The position numbers and the translations under genes were made by a program. From JANQIV01 sp050117315 (lineage in GTDB: Bacteria > Bacteroidota > Ignavibacteria > Ignavibacteriales > Melioribacteraceae): DNA of 48,986 bases. Positions within the stretch are counted from its first letter, which is position 1; the number at the start of each line of letters is the position of its first letter. Of the stretch, positions 24,788-33,950 are shown piece after piece. The stretch lies in NCBI GenBank assembly GCA_050117315.1, contig JASFMY010000036.1, positions 1 to 48,986 of the forward strand, in the 5' to 3' direction. The notes beneath the pieces were generated by a model that saw only the letters and a list, made by a program, of their open reading frames with translations, was not told the DNA's origin and ran no database searches.

Positions 24788-26659
24788 ATGGGATTTTTAT
24801 CCGGTCAGAAAAAAGATGTCGAAAGAATCTTGCATGAAAATGATGAATTGCGAAACAGGCTTCATTCTGTTCTGGAAAAACAAAGCAGTTTGGATGACCT
24901 GGAAAAAAAATTGTTCGAATCCAGGAAGGAACTGTCTGACATAACTAATGAAGAGGCCAAAATTGAAGCGAACATCAAAAACCTTGAAAATGAAGTAGAG
25001 GAAAAAAAAGAAAAGATCGCCGAGCTTGAAAACAAAGTAAAAGAATTTGAAAGCATGAATGAAAACCTTCAGAACATGATACAATTCCATGAAGGTGAAA
25101 TAGAAAAATTAGAAAACAAGAAAATTGATCTTTCCGTAAGTAATGACAAGAAGGCTTTGGAAATTGAAGGGAAAGAAAAAGAAATAGAAGGCAAAAAAGA
25201 TGAGATTAAGGATTTGGAGAATCTCATATCCGAAAAGGAATCGGATATTGAAAAATTAGCTGGAAAGATTAAAGAAGCGGAAAATAAAATAACTTCTTTA
25301 CAAAACGATGAATTACTTTTGCTAAGGAAAATTGAAGAGAAAGAAAACAAACTTGAATCATTAGAACAGAAAATTGAAGACACGGAAGAACAAATTGAAG
25401 CTTATGAAAAAGAAAGAAGAGATGTTGAATATAATTTACTTAAACTGAATGATGAGTATGAAGTTATAAAAAACAAGGTGGAAGAAATCCGGAAAGAGGA
25501 GTCGGAAAAGAATAACTTAATTCAAAATCTTAACCAGAAAATTTCATTTAATGAAGAAGTTAAAACCAACCTTGATGAAAACCTTGTGAAGATTGTAACC
25601 GAACTTAATGAAAAAGACAAACTATATTCTGAGTACACGAATAAAAAAGAAGAGTTGATGGACGAAATCCGGAAACAGAAAAACGAACTTGAAACACTTA
25701 ATATGCGTATTAATGATTCAAATGAAGAAGTCAAAAAAATAGAAGCAAATATTGCTGAAAAGAATAATGAAAAGACAGATTGTGAAGAAGACATAAAAAA
25801 ACTTGAACGGTTGAAAAATGAGTTGAACGACGAAATTCTATCACTCAAGACAAAAGAAGAAAAGATGAACGAAGAGCTGAAAGCTATAGGTGAAAAAATA
25901 AACCAGCTAGAACTTAGAAAATTTCAAGTGGAAGATCAACACCTTGACCTTGAAAGCAAAATTTCTGAAAATCTTCAAAAATTTAACGAAGAAATAAGTT
26001 TAAACAACCAGAGGTTGAGAGACTTAAAGAAAGAAATATTAAGCAAAGAAAAAGTTCTGAATGAATATGAAAAAACATACTTGGAAAAAATAACCAGCAT
26101 TGCCGAGTATGAAGGAATGATAAACGTTCTTAAAAAAGAAAAAGAGTCGTTTGAAATGCTCGTCTCCAGTCTTAAAAACGAACAGGATGATTTGAACAAA
26201 AGAATTAACGAATTAAAGGATAAAGAAAGCAGGCAACGAATTTATTTAAGCGAACTTCACAGCGAGACGGAAAATATTCAATTAAAAAAATCCAATGTGG
26301 AAAAAGAGTCCAGGGATATTATTGACCAGATGAATAAAAACATAACTGCCGCTGAATCCAAGAAAGAAGCATTGATCAAAGAAATATCAGAAAAGGAGGA
26401 GCAGTTGTTGAAGACAAGCGAAGTTGTTTCGGAAACAAAAACCGAGTTGCAGCAGCTTAAACAAGAAAAATCGGAAATTGAAATTGAAAAAGAGAAAATA
26501 GCTTCAAAAGTTTCCGAATTGATAGCAATGGAAAAATCAATTCATTCAAAAATTGACTTATATAACAAAGAGTCTGATAATACTGAAAAAGAAATTGAAA
26601 TAAATGAGGGTGAAGATTCTACCGGGCAAGAAACAGAAGAAGAATCTGAAAAAGAGTAA
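24788..26659 (+). CDS. Long coiled-coil protein of unknown function
   Basis: A 623-residue, highly charged protein, predicted to be coiled coil over nearly its full length (heptads rich in Glu, Lys, Leu and Asn from about residue 12 to 600). It has no ATPase motif, signal peptide or membrane segment, so it is not an SMC, Rad50 or secreted protein. The C-terminus is acidic. A good ribosome binding site (AAGGAG) precedes the ATG. A cytoskeletal, scaffold or filament role is the usual guess for such proteins; nothing in the sequence proves it. It stands alone, next to the remnant at 24297-24746. Confidence 0.7.
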   Translation: MGFLSGQKKDVERILHENDELRNRLHSVLEKQSSLDDLEKKLFESRKELSDITNEEAKIEANIKNLENEVEEKKEKIAELENKVKEFESMNENLQNMIQFHEGEIEKLENKKIDLSVSNDKKALEIEGKEKEIEGKKDEIKDLENLISEKESDIEKLAGKIKEAENKITSLQNDELLLLRKIEEKENKLESLEQKIEDTEEQIEAYEKERRDVEYNLLKLNDEYEVIKNKVEEIRKEESEKNNLIQNLNQKISFNEEVKTNLDENLVKIVTELNEKDKLYSEYTNKKEELMDEIRKQKNELETLNMRINDSNEEVKKIEANIAEKNNEKTDCEEDIKKLERLKNELNDEILSLKTKEEKMNEELKAIGEKINQLELRKFQVEDQHLDLESKISENLQKFNEEISLNNQRLRDLKKEILSKEKVLNEYEKTYLEKITSIAEYEGMINVLKKEKESFEMLVSSLKNEQDDLNKRINELKDKESRQRIYLSELHSETENIQLKKSNVEKESRDIIDQMNKNITAAESKKEALIKEISEKEEQLLKTSEVVSETKTELQQLKQEKSEIEIEKEKIASKVSELIAMEKSIHSKIDLYNKESDNTEKEIEINEGEDSTGQETEEESEKE

Positions 26660-26781
26660 TAAATAATAAATGTTCATCATTTCGGATATTTTGTTTAATT
26701 TTAATAAGATTGTTTCAATTCTAAACACATCTTACAAGATTTGCGGTCATTATTGACAATAATAAGGATAATTCTTGGTAT

Positions 26782-26789
26782 TATCTTTG
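26782..26789 (+). promoter_or_regulatory. TAnnTTTG -7 box for the SGNH/MBOAT locus
   Basis: TATCTTTG lies 39 bases before the ATG of the first SGNH gene, at a distance like that seen for gpmI and trpB2. A -33 TTG at the expected spacing is not obvious. It is the most likely promoter of the four-gene locus. Confidence 0.45.
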
Positions 26790-26828
26790 AGGTAAAATTA
26801 TATCTGTCTCAATAAGAATATAGTAAAA

Positions 26829-27539
26829 ATGAAAAAAACAGTTTTATTAGTAGCGTTTTGTATAAGTCTGTTCTGCTGCAATTTTAGTCAAAGTTCTTCA
26901 AACGCATACCTGAATAATCCGATTTACCAAAGGCAGATTGAAATGTATGAAGTATACAAAACGAAACAGGCAGACATTGTAATGCTTGGTAATTCATTAA
27001 CACACGGCGCAAACTGGAATGAATTGTTGGACAGACAGAACGTGGTTGAACGCGGTATTGTAAGCGACGTTACGGAAGGTTTTGTGGCAAGGTTAAGATA
27101 TGTTTATAAGTTAAAACCGAAAGTTTGTTTTATTCTCGGGGGACTAAACGATATTTATAACTGGACACCGATAGAAAAAATATATTCAAACTATATTAGA
27201 ATTATTAGCAGCCTTGAATTAAGGGGGATTGAGCCTGTTATCCAGTCTACATTGTACGCAGGAAAAAAATGGGGTGAAGATTACCTTGCGAGAACAAATC
27301 CTGACCTAAAGGCTGAGGATGTAAACTCAGAAAGAAATTCACAAGTAAAGTTGCTTAATAAAATGCTGTCGGACTATTCTAAAAGAAATAATATCAAATT
27401 TATCGATCTTAACAAAAAAATGTCGAAGGATGAATTTTTAAGAAGCGATATTACCTACGACGGAGCGCATTTGAATGCAAGAGGTTATAAAATTTGGGCG
27501 ACGGAAGTTGATAAAGTTTTAACTGAAATGGGATTTTGA
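26829..27539 (+). CDS. Secreted SGNH/GDSL-type esterase
   Basis: A 236-residue exported hydrolase with signal peptide 1-20. The four SGNH blocks are present: GNSLTHG (Ser56), the block II Gly in ERGI (about 77), GGLND (Asn107) and DGAHLN (Asp211/His214). This subgroup, like PAF-acetylhydrolase-type esterases, removes acetyl groups from sugars. It opens a tight run of genes: 20 bases later comes a second, membrane-anchored SGNH protein, then an MBOAT acyltransferase and an outer-membrane TPR/barrel. It is therefore most likely a periplasmic deacetylase or transferase acting on the same polysaccharide. Confidence 0.85.
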   Translation: MKKTVLLVAFCISLFCCNFSQSSSNAYLNNPIYQRQIEMYEVYKTKQADIVMLGNSLTHGANWNELLDRQNVVERGIVSDVTEGFVARLRYVYKLKPKVCFILGGLNDIYNWTPIEKIYSNYIRIISSLELRGIEPVIQSTLYAGKKWGEDYLARTNPDLKAEDVNSERNSQVKLLNKMLSDYSKRNNIKFIDLNKKMSKDEFLRSDITYDGAHLNARGYKIWATEVDKVLTEMGF

Positions 27540-27559
27540 TTTAATAATCAGGAGTATAA

Positions 27560-29077
27560 ATGAAACAAAAGAACTATATTAAACAGCCTATTTATATATT
27601 GCTGATGACTATTGTTATACTTTATTTCTTTTCATTCCTTCCAAAAGAACAGTCGGTGTTAGGAATTGATTTAAGATACGTTGATATCTTTTCCGACCTA
27701 AAAGAAAAAGAAGAAACCGACGAACTGGAGTATGAGGAATATTACGAAGAAAATTATGAAGACTATCAATACGAAGAGTATTATGAAGATAACTACGATG
27801 ATTATGAGGAAAACGATAGTTCGGGCAGCGACAATAGCGAATCAAATTTAATAAAAGAAGAAATAAATTATAACTTTGCTTCGTTTTCATTTGGTAAAAT
27901 GATAGGTGATTTGTTTTTTGAAAATGACGACACTTATACCGGAAGCAGTATTACGGATAAAACGGATTTAACAAAACAAAAAATTTCCGGCAATGTAGGC
28001 CAGCTTAAATACTTTTTTGATGCTTTAAAAACAACAAAGACTAAAAAAGTTAGAATTGCGCATTACGGCGATTCTGCAATAGAGGGCGATCTCATTACGG
28101 CAGACATAAGGGAAAACCTTCAGGATAAATTCGACGGAAACGGCGTCGGTTTTATTTCAATTACTTCGCAGGATGTTCAGTTTAGGCAGACAACAAAACA
28201 TTCTTTCTCGAATACATGGAGCGAAGCCTCACTTTACTCAAGTAATCCCAAAAGGCTTGAACTTGGAATAAGCGGTGAAGTATTTATTCCGGAAAAGAAA
28301 AGCTGGGTAGAATACCAAACTACAAGAAGGTATAGGTATTTAAAGCATTGGTCCGAAGCAAGGTTACTTTATAAGGCCAATAAAAATTCTTCAATTGAAT
28401 ATTCATTTGACGGAGGCGGTAAACAAAAAGTTAATTTAAAAAAAAGCAAAGGTGTTGATGAACTTACACTAAAGCCTTCCGGTTCAGCTAAAAAGCTTAG
28501 GATAGAATTTCAGCCTGACGGCAACCATTACTACGGTGTAATGCTTGAAAATGGAAACGGCCTTTATGTAGATAATTTTCCTTTAAGAGGAAATTCAGGC
28601 GTAGACCTGCAGAACCTTTCCGCATCAACCCTTAAAGAGTTTGGTGATCTGTTAAATTATAAACTTATTATTTTGGAATTCGGTTTAAATGCGGCCGGGT
28701 CAATAAAAAGTAATTACAGGTGGTACGAAAGAGAAATGGAAAAAGTTATTAACAATATGAAAAAAGCTTTTCCTACAACTAGTATCTTAATGATAAGTGT
28801 TCATGATAAAAGTATGAAAAAAGGAACCGATTATGTAACCGATCCTTCCGTGATTAAACTCTTAAAGTCCCAGATTGATATTGCCCGCAAAACAAAAGTC
28901 GCTTTCTGGAATTTGTTCGAAGCAATGGGCGGTAAAGATTCAATGCCTAAGTGGGTTGATAAAAACTGGGCGTTTAAAGATTATATTCATTTTAACGATA
29001 GAGGTGCTAAAGAAGTAGCAGACTTGCTGAGTAATGCTTTAATAGACGCATATAACAATTATAAAAGAAAAAATTAA
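27560..29077 (+). CDS. Membrane-anchored SGNH-family protein with acidic Tyr-rich linker
   Basis: A 505-residue protein. The single membrane helix is at 9-27. Residues 47-95 form a repetitive Glu/Asp/Tyr tract (EEYYEENYEDY...). The SGNH domain starts at about 150 with GDSAIEGD (Ser172), continues with EFGLNAAG and a carbohydrate-binding-like insert (about 240-330), and ends with DYIHFNDRG (Asp/His). The single anchor plus periplasmic SGNH domain next to an MBOAT protein is the architecture of O-acetyltransferase pairs such as PatA/PatB or AlgI with AlgJ/AlgX. I infer that it moves acetyl from the MBOAT partner to a polymer. The ribosome binding site AGGAG is good. Confidence 0.8.
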   Translation: MKQKNYIKQPIYILLMTIVILYFFSFLPKEQSVLGIDLRYVDIFSDLKEKEETDELEYEEYYEENYEDYQYEEYYEDNYDDYEENDSSGSDNSESNLIKEEINYNFASFSFGKMIGDLFFENDDTYTGSSITDKTDLTKQKISGNVGQLKYFFDALKTTKTKKVRIAHYGDSAIEGDLITADIRENLQDKFDGNGVGFISITSQDVQFRQTTKHSFSNTWSEASLYSSNPKRLELGISGEVFIPEKKSWVEYQTTRRYRYLKHWSEARLLYKANKNSSIEYSFDGGGKQKVNLKKSKGVDELTLKPSGSAKKLRIEFQPDGNHYYGVMLENGNGLYVDNFPLRGNSGVDLQNLSASTLKEFGDLLNYKLIILEFGLNAAGSIKSNYRWYEREMEKVINNMKKAFPTTSILMISVHDKSMKKGTDYVTDPSVIKLLKSQIDIARKTKVAFWNLFEAMGGKDSMPKWVDKNWAFKDYIHFNDRGAKEVADLLSNALIDAYNNYKRKN

Positions 29078-29128
29078 GTTACGTTTTAACTTTGAGTGAA
29101 TTATTTCCAATAACAAAACTTAACGTTT

Positions 29129-30598
29129 ATGCAATTTTCACTCTTTGAAAACATTTTAAATATTTTCTCATATAATCCGCTGGAACCACTTCTGTTTAAC
29201 AGCGGATTCTTTTTATTTTTTTTTCTCGCCTGTTTAATCTTCAGCCATCTCTTTGTTAATAATCACCGTGCAAAAGTAATGTTTTTATTAACGACGTCGC
29301 TTTACTTTTATTACAAATCAAGCGGCGTTTTTTTTATTCTGGTAATTATAAGTTCTCTGATAGATTACTTTGCCGGTCATTATATATATATATCGGGAAC
29401 AAAGACGCAAAAAAAGTTGCTACTTGTTATAAGTATTATCACCAACCTAGGGATACTTGGTTATTTCAAGTACACAAACTTTTTCCTAGATACACTTAAT
29501 TCTTTTGGGGTATCCGATTTTGACATGCTGAATATATTTTTACCGGTTGGAGTTTCTTTCTTTACGTTTCAATCAATGAGTTATACAATTGATATTTACC
29601 GCGGAAACCTTAATCCTGAAAAAAACTTTTTTGATTTCCTTTTTTTTGTTTCCTTTTTTCCCCAGCTTGTTGCAGGGCCTATTGTAAGGGCAAGCGACTT
29701 TCTGCCCCAAATTAAAACTAAGCCGGTTTTATCAAACGAAGATCTAGGTAGAGCTTTTTTATTGATTATAAGCGGCTTATTTAAAAAAGCGGTAATTGCT
29801 GATTTTATTAGTATTAACTTTATTGACAGAGTTTTTGAGTGGCCTACAAGATTTACCGGCGCTGAAAATTTAATAGCTCTTTATAGTTATGCAATGCAGC
29901 TTTACTGCGACTTTTCAGGTTATTCCGATATGGCAATTGGTTTGGCATTGCTGCTTGGTTTTAGAATACCTGAAAACTTTAATTCTCCTTACAAAGCAGC
30001 AAGCACTACGGAATTCTGGCAGAGATGGCATATTTCGTTGTCTTCATGGCTGCGGGACTATTTATATATTGGTCTTGGCGGAAACAGAAAAGGAAAAGGT
30101 AGAACATACGTAAACTTGATTTTAACAATGTTGCTGGGCGGCTTATGGCACGGTGCAACATGGAGAATGGCAATTTGGGGATTAATCCAGGGCACCGCAC
30201 TGGCAATTGAAAGAAAAACCGGTTTTACAAAATTCACACAAAAAAATACATTTAATAGAATTATTGGATGGTTAATAACCTTTAATGTTTTTACCTTTAC
30301 ATTGATACTTTTTAGAGCACAGTCGCTTCAAACAGGCTATGAAATGATTAACCAGATTTTGTCCTATTTTCATCCTGAGGTTATTATACAATTTGTTGAA
30401 GGTTATCCTGTAGTATTTGGTTTGGTTGTGCTAGGTTATATTATGCATTTTACGCCGAAAAAAGCTGAAGTTTCACTGGAACATTTTCTTGTTAAAATGC
30501 CTCCAATGGTCAAGGCTCTAATTCTTGCTTTACTTGTATGGATTGTTGCTCAGTTTAAGTCGGCAGATATACAGCCGTTTATTTATTTTCAATTTTGA
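29129..30598 (+). CDS. MBOAT family O-acyltransferase (AlgI/PatA-like)
   Basis: A 489-residue multipass inner-membrane protein that passes an acyl (usually acetyl) group across the membrane. Conserved MBOAT features: NYLG-like GYFKYTNF region early, LPVGVSFFTFQSMSYTIDIY, QRWHISLSSWLRDYLYI (His301), and the catalytic His341 in GGLWHGATW. About ten to twelve hydrophobic segments are present. The closest well-known relatives are AlgI (alginate) and PatA (peptidoglycan). No alginate synthesis gene is nearby, so I give no symbol. It sits between the SGNH pair and the TPR/barrel gene; its stop is four bases before that start. Confidence 0.9.
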   Translation: MQFSLFENILNIFSYNPLEPLLFNSGFFLFFFLACLIFSHLFVNNHRAKVMFLLTTSLYFYYKSSGVFFILVIISSLIDYFAGHYIYISGTKTQKKLLLVISIITNLGILGYFKYTNFFLDTLNSFGVSDFDMLNIFLPVGVSFFTFQSMSYTIDIYRGNLNPEKNFFDFLFFVSFFPQLVAGPIVRASDFLPQIKTKPVLSNEDLGRAFLLIISGLFKKAVIADFISINFIDRVFEWPTRFTGAENLIALYSYAMQLYCDFSGYSDMAIGLALLLGFRIPENFNSPYKAASTTEFWQRWHISLSSWLRDYLYIGLGGNRKGKGRTYVNLILTMLLGGLWHGATWRMAIWGLIQGTALAIERKTGFTKFTQKNTFNRIIGWLITFNVFTFTLILFRAQSLQTGYEMINQILSYFHPEVIIQFVEGYPVVFGLVVLGYIMHFTPKKAEVSLEHFLVKMPPMVKALILALLVWIVAQFKSADIQPFIYFQF

Positions 30599-30602
30599 TA
30601 GA

Positions 30603-33482
30603 ATGAAATACCTAACAAAAATAATACTAATACTGTTTTTTATACCTGCAGTACTTTTATCTCAAAACTCCGAGGGATTAAAACAAGCGGCTATCGGGCA
30701 TATGAATGCAGGCAGGTTCGGCGAAGCAATTGATTTGCTGAATAAGTACATCTCGGCAAATCCCAGGGTTGCCGAAGGTTATAACCTTCGCGGGTTATCG
30801 TTTGAAAAAAGATCGCAGTATCAAAACGCTGTTTTGGATTTTAGAAGAGCGCGTAAACTTGATCCAAACAATAAAGAAATCAGGGAAAATTTAGCAAGGG
30901 TAATTGAAATTTGGCATGCCCAGCTTTATAAAAAAATTCAAGGACACGAAAGGGAGATTGCCATTGATCCGACAAACCCTTTCAATTATCTGGAAATTGG
31001 TAAATCATACCGTTGGCTTGAAGAATGGGACCTTGCAGAAGAATGGTACGACAAATACTTGGAGCGTGACGACAATGCTTCGCCGGATGAAATAATTAGA
31101 TACAGTGAAATACTTGCCAAAAATGAACACATCAAAAAAGGTGAAATTATTCTAAAAAAATATGTTGAAAGATATCCTGAAGATTGGAGATTATGGAGCA
31201 AGTACGGTTACTTTACTATGTGGCTAGGTAATAATAAAAATGCTATAAATGCATTTGAAACCGCTTTGAGCTTCAAACCTTTTTTCAAAGAAGCCCAGGA
31301 CGGTCTGGACCTGGCAAAAAAGGAAGCTTACCTAACGCAGTACGATCCCCGTTCGTTTGAACCGGTCTATGCAATCGATAGGTATTACAATAGATTAAAA
31401 CGTAACCCCGACGATTATGGAATTAGGTTTAAGCTTGTAAACGAATTAATAAAAGAAGAACGGATTGAAGAAGCGCTTGACCAATTATTAATTTTGGGAG
31501 TTGATCATTCAGATGATGAAAGATATGATCCGCTTTTCGATTTTGTGTCAACGTTCAGAGATTCTGTATACAGAACACGCCTTGAAAATTATGAAGCCGT
31601 ATTGGAAAATGATCCGGGAAACAAAGAGGCGGTCAAAAACGCTGCACAGTATTATGAATATCTGCAGGAATATGACAATGCGGTTTATGTTCTTGATAAT
31701 TATTTTGAAGAAGTCCCCAATGAAACAGACAAAGACTTAAGATATGATTACGCAAGAGCGCTTGCCTGGAGCAGGGATTTTGACAAGGCTATTGAAGTTA
31801 TTGACGGGCTCCTGGAGGAATACCCGGATAATCTTGATTACCAGCTTTTCAGGGCACAGTTGTCGATTTGGAATACCCGCGATATTGAGTTGGCGAGAGA
31901 ATACCTTGATAATGTTTTAGCACAGGATTCAAATGTAGTGGATGCTTTGATTGCAAAGGGGTCTTTATATTTGCTTGATAGGGACTTTGAATCAGCTCAG
32001 GAATTTGCCGATAGAGCATCAAATCTTGATCCACTAAATGATGAAGTTATCAAATTGCAGTCGAACATTGATTTCCAAAAATTAAGAGTTGAAGAAGAGA
32101 GGCTTTACCAAATTCTTGAAGAAGGAAGAACCTTGGTTGTTGACGGGGATTGTGAAGGCGCTTTGCCTTTTTATGAAGACTATATTGACCAGGCAGAACC
32201 GAATATATTTATTCTAAAAGAATATGGCGATGTACTTTTTTGTGCGGAGAGATTTGAAGAAGCAAAAGCAATGTACGAAGAAGTTTTAATAGACGGATAC
32301 AATTATGAGGCTGCTTTGCAAAGCGCTAAAGTTTCATATGCTATGGGTGATTCACTAGGTGCATTAATGGGTTTTAGAACTTTGGTAAAAGAAGAACCTG
32401 AGGAATTTGAACCAAGGTTATATTTGGCAGATACTTATGCTAAATTAAATGAGAACGATTCTGCAAGGGTAATTTACGATTCTTTGTTAACAACATGGGA
32501 CCTGGACTCAAATCAGACAAGCATGGTTGAACAAAGATTGGACTGGCTGCCCGTAACCGGTTTGAGAGGAATCCTTGCTACTTTCCCGAGCACTGTGGGT
32601 TTGGCTCCTTCAGTTTCATGGTACACGGATGATTTAAGTTTCGGGTTTACAAACTGGGGAGGCAGGCTTGAACTCGGAGTACTCGAATTCCTTTCCATTG
32701 GAGTTACATTCCAGCGGCACTTTCTAACTGCCAATGAAGAAAGCTTGGATGAGGATGTTGTAAGTACATACACTTTCACGGGCGATAGAAAATTTACAAT
32801 ATTTGAAGGTCATATCTTTTTACGACTTGGTGATTACGTTTCAACTGGTGTGGGTATGGGAGTTGTTAACGTTTCTGGTTCTACAACTCAAACTCAGCAA
32901 ATGGATATTTTTGCAAGATACGAACCGAGTGATAACTTCTTTGTACAGGGAACAATTACTAATTCCGACGCTGCGCTGATTCTTTATTCACCTTACTTGA
33001 TAGATAACAGGTATACCTCACGCTACTACAGAGTTGAAGGAAGGTTGCTTCATAAATCCGGCTTTCTTGTTAAAAGCCATTTTCAATACTTGACTGTCAA
33101 TGATTCCAATGAAGGAAATGACTTCATGCTAAGAGTCGGCAGAAGGTTTGAAGAATATTTATTCGCCGGCTATGAATACCTGTTTGCAAATTACAGATTT
33201 GATTCCGACCTTTATTATTCCCCCAATAATTACGAATCGCACAGTTTTTGGGTTGACATTCCCCTGGAAGAAAAGGATGAATTGGAAGTTACAATTGGAG
33301 GCAAAGTCGGTTATGTGCCAAGCAACGACTTCATAATTCTTTCCGGCAATATTGATGCTACCGTAAAAATTGATAAAAATTTACTTTTGACCGGAAGAAC
33401 AGCAGTTGGATCTACTACAAGAGACGATGCGTCTTACAGGTTTCTTTCGGGTCAAATATCGCTTTATTGGAATATTTTTTAA
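30603..33482 (+). CDS. TPR-rich outer-membrane beta-barrel protein (YaiO/BcsC-like architecture)
   Basis: A 959-residue protein counted from the ATG at 30603. The frame opens upstream inside the MBOAT gene, but only this Met heads a signal peptide (MKYLTKIILILFFIPAVLLS). Many TPR-like helix pairs run from about 22 to 660 (for example EAIDLLNKYISANP and AVLDFRRARKLDPNN). From about 690 to the end the pattern is beta-strand with aromatic girdles, finishing in ISLYWNIF, as in YaiO-type barrels. TPR plus barrel is the layout of exopolysaccharide export porins (AlgK/AlgE, PelB, BcsC). I infer export of the acetylated polymer. No synthase is in this locus. Confidence 0.85.
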   Translation: MKYLTKIILILFFIPAVLLSQNSEGLKQAAIGHMNAGRFGEAIDLLNKYISANPRVAEGYNLRGLSFEKRSQYQNAVLDFRRARKLDPNNKEIRENLARVIEIWHAQLYKKIQGHEREIAIDPTNPFNYLEIGKSYRWLEEWDLAEEWYDKYLERDDNASPDEIIRYSEILAKNEHIKKGEIILKKYVERYPEDWRLWSKYGYFTMWLGNNKNAINAFETALSFKPFFKEAQDGLDLAKKEAYLTQYDPRSFEPVYAIDRYYNRLKRNPDDYGIRFKLVNELIKEERIEEALDQLLILGVDHSDDERYDPLFDFVSTFRDSVYRTRLENYEAVLENDPGNKEAVKNAAQYYEYLQEYDNAVYVLDNYFEEVPNETDKDLRYDYARALAWSRDFDKAIEVIDGLLEEYPDNLDYQLFRAQLSIWNTRDIELAREYLDNVLAQDSNVVDALIAKGSLYLLDRDFESAQEFADRASNLDPLNDEVIKLQSNIDFQKLRVEEERLYQILEEGRTLVVDGDCEGALPFYEDYIDQAEPNIFILKEYGDVLFCAERFEEAKAMYEEVLIDGYNYEAALQSAKVSYAMGDSLGALMGFRTLVKEEPEEFEPRLYLADTYAKLNENDSARVIYDSLLTTWDLDSNQTSMVEQRLDWLPVTGLRGILATFPSTVGLAPSVSWYTDDLSFGFTNWGGRLELGVLEFLSIGVTFQRHFLTANEESLDEDVVSTYTFTGDRKFTIFEGHIFLRLGDYVSTGVGMGVVNVSGSTTQTQQMDIFARYEPSDNFFVQGTITNSDAALILYSPYLIDNRYTSRYYRVEGRLLHKSGFLVKSHFQYLTVNDSNEGNDFMLRVGRRFEEYLFAGYEYLFANYRFDSDLYYSPNNYESHSFWVDIPLEEKDELEVTIGGKVGYVPSNDFIILSGNIDATVKIDKNLLLTGRTAVGSTTRDDASYRFLSGQISLYWNIF

Positions 33483-33578
33483 AGTGTAAAATTTATTGAA
33501 TTTTTTAATATTTATTTTTGTTGCAACTTATAAAAAATTACTGAACTCTTTCGATAATAAATAAAAAAAAGAACAGTT

Positions 33579-33950
33579 ATGATAGAGATAAAAATATCAA
33601 CAAATGCGGCGATTATCTTATTAACCGAAAGAATGAGATATGAACTTAAGCTTAGAAAAAGAGCAGGAATGCTTCCATCTCATTCTGAGCTTGAGACTTT
33701 GGGCCAGAAAGAACTTTTAAGTATAGCAGAAACTGCGGCTTCTGATCTCATTTTTTTGCTTCCTGCGGAAATTTTAGCAGAAAAAAACAATCTTGGCGAT
33801 ATCATTTACAGATCGATAAAATCATTGTCAAAAGTCTATAACAGGGAAGAGTTCAATTTATACACTAGGGATAGAGCTTACAATTTAATGAAACCTACGG
33901 AATGCATCTTCAAACTGTCAAACAATAAAGACGATTTTCAGTACAACTAA
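33579..33950 (+). CDS. Hypothetical small helical protein
   Basis: A 123-residue, mostly helical, cytoplasmic protein without signal peptide or motif that I recognise. It is preceded by a possible TATTTTTG -7 box (33513-33520), suggesting its own promoter after the TPR/barrel gene. Its TAA stop shares bases with the TAG stop of convergent nadB. Function unknown. Confidence 0.6.
   Translation: MIEIKISTNAAIILLTERMRYELKLRKRAGMLPSHSELETLGQKELLSIAETAASDLIFLLPAEILAEKNNLGDIIYRSIKSLSKVYNREEFNLYTRDRAYNLMKPTECIFKLSNNKDDFQYN

Noticed and set aside
30525..30602. Upstream start for the TPR/barrel protein inside the MBOAT gene
   Set aside because: Only the ATG at 30603 places the signal peptide at the N-terminus.
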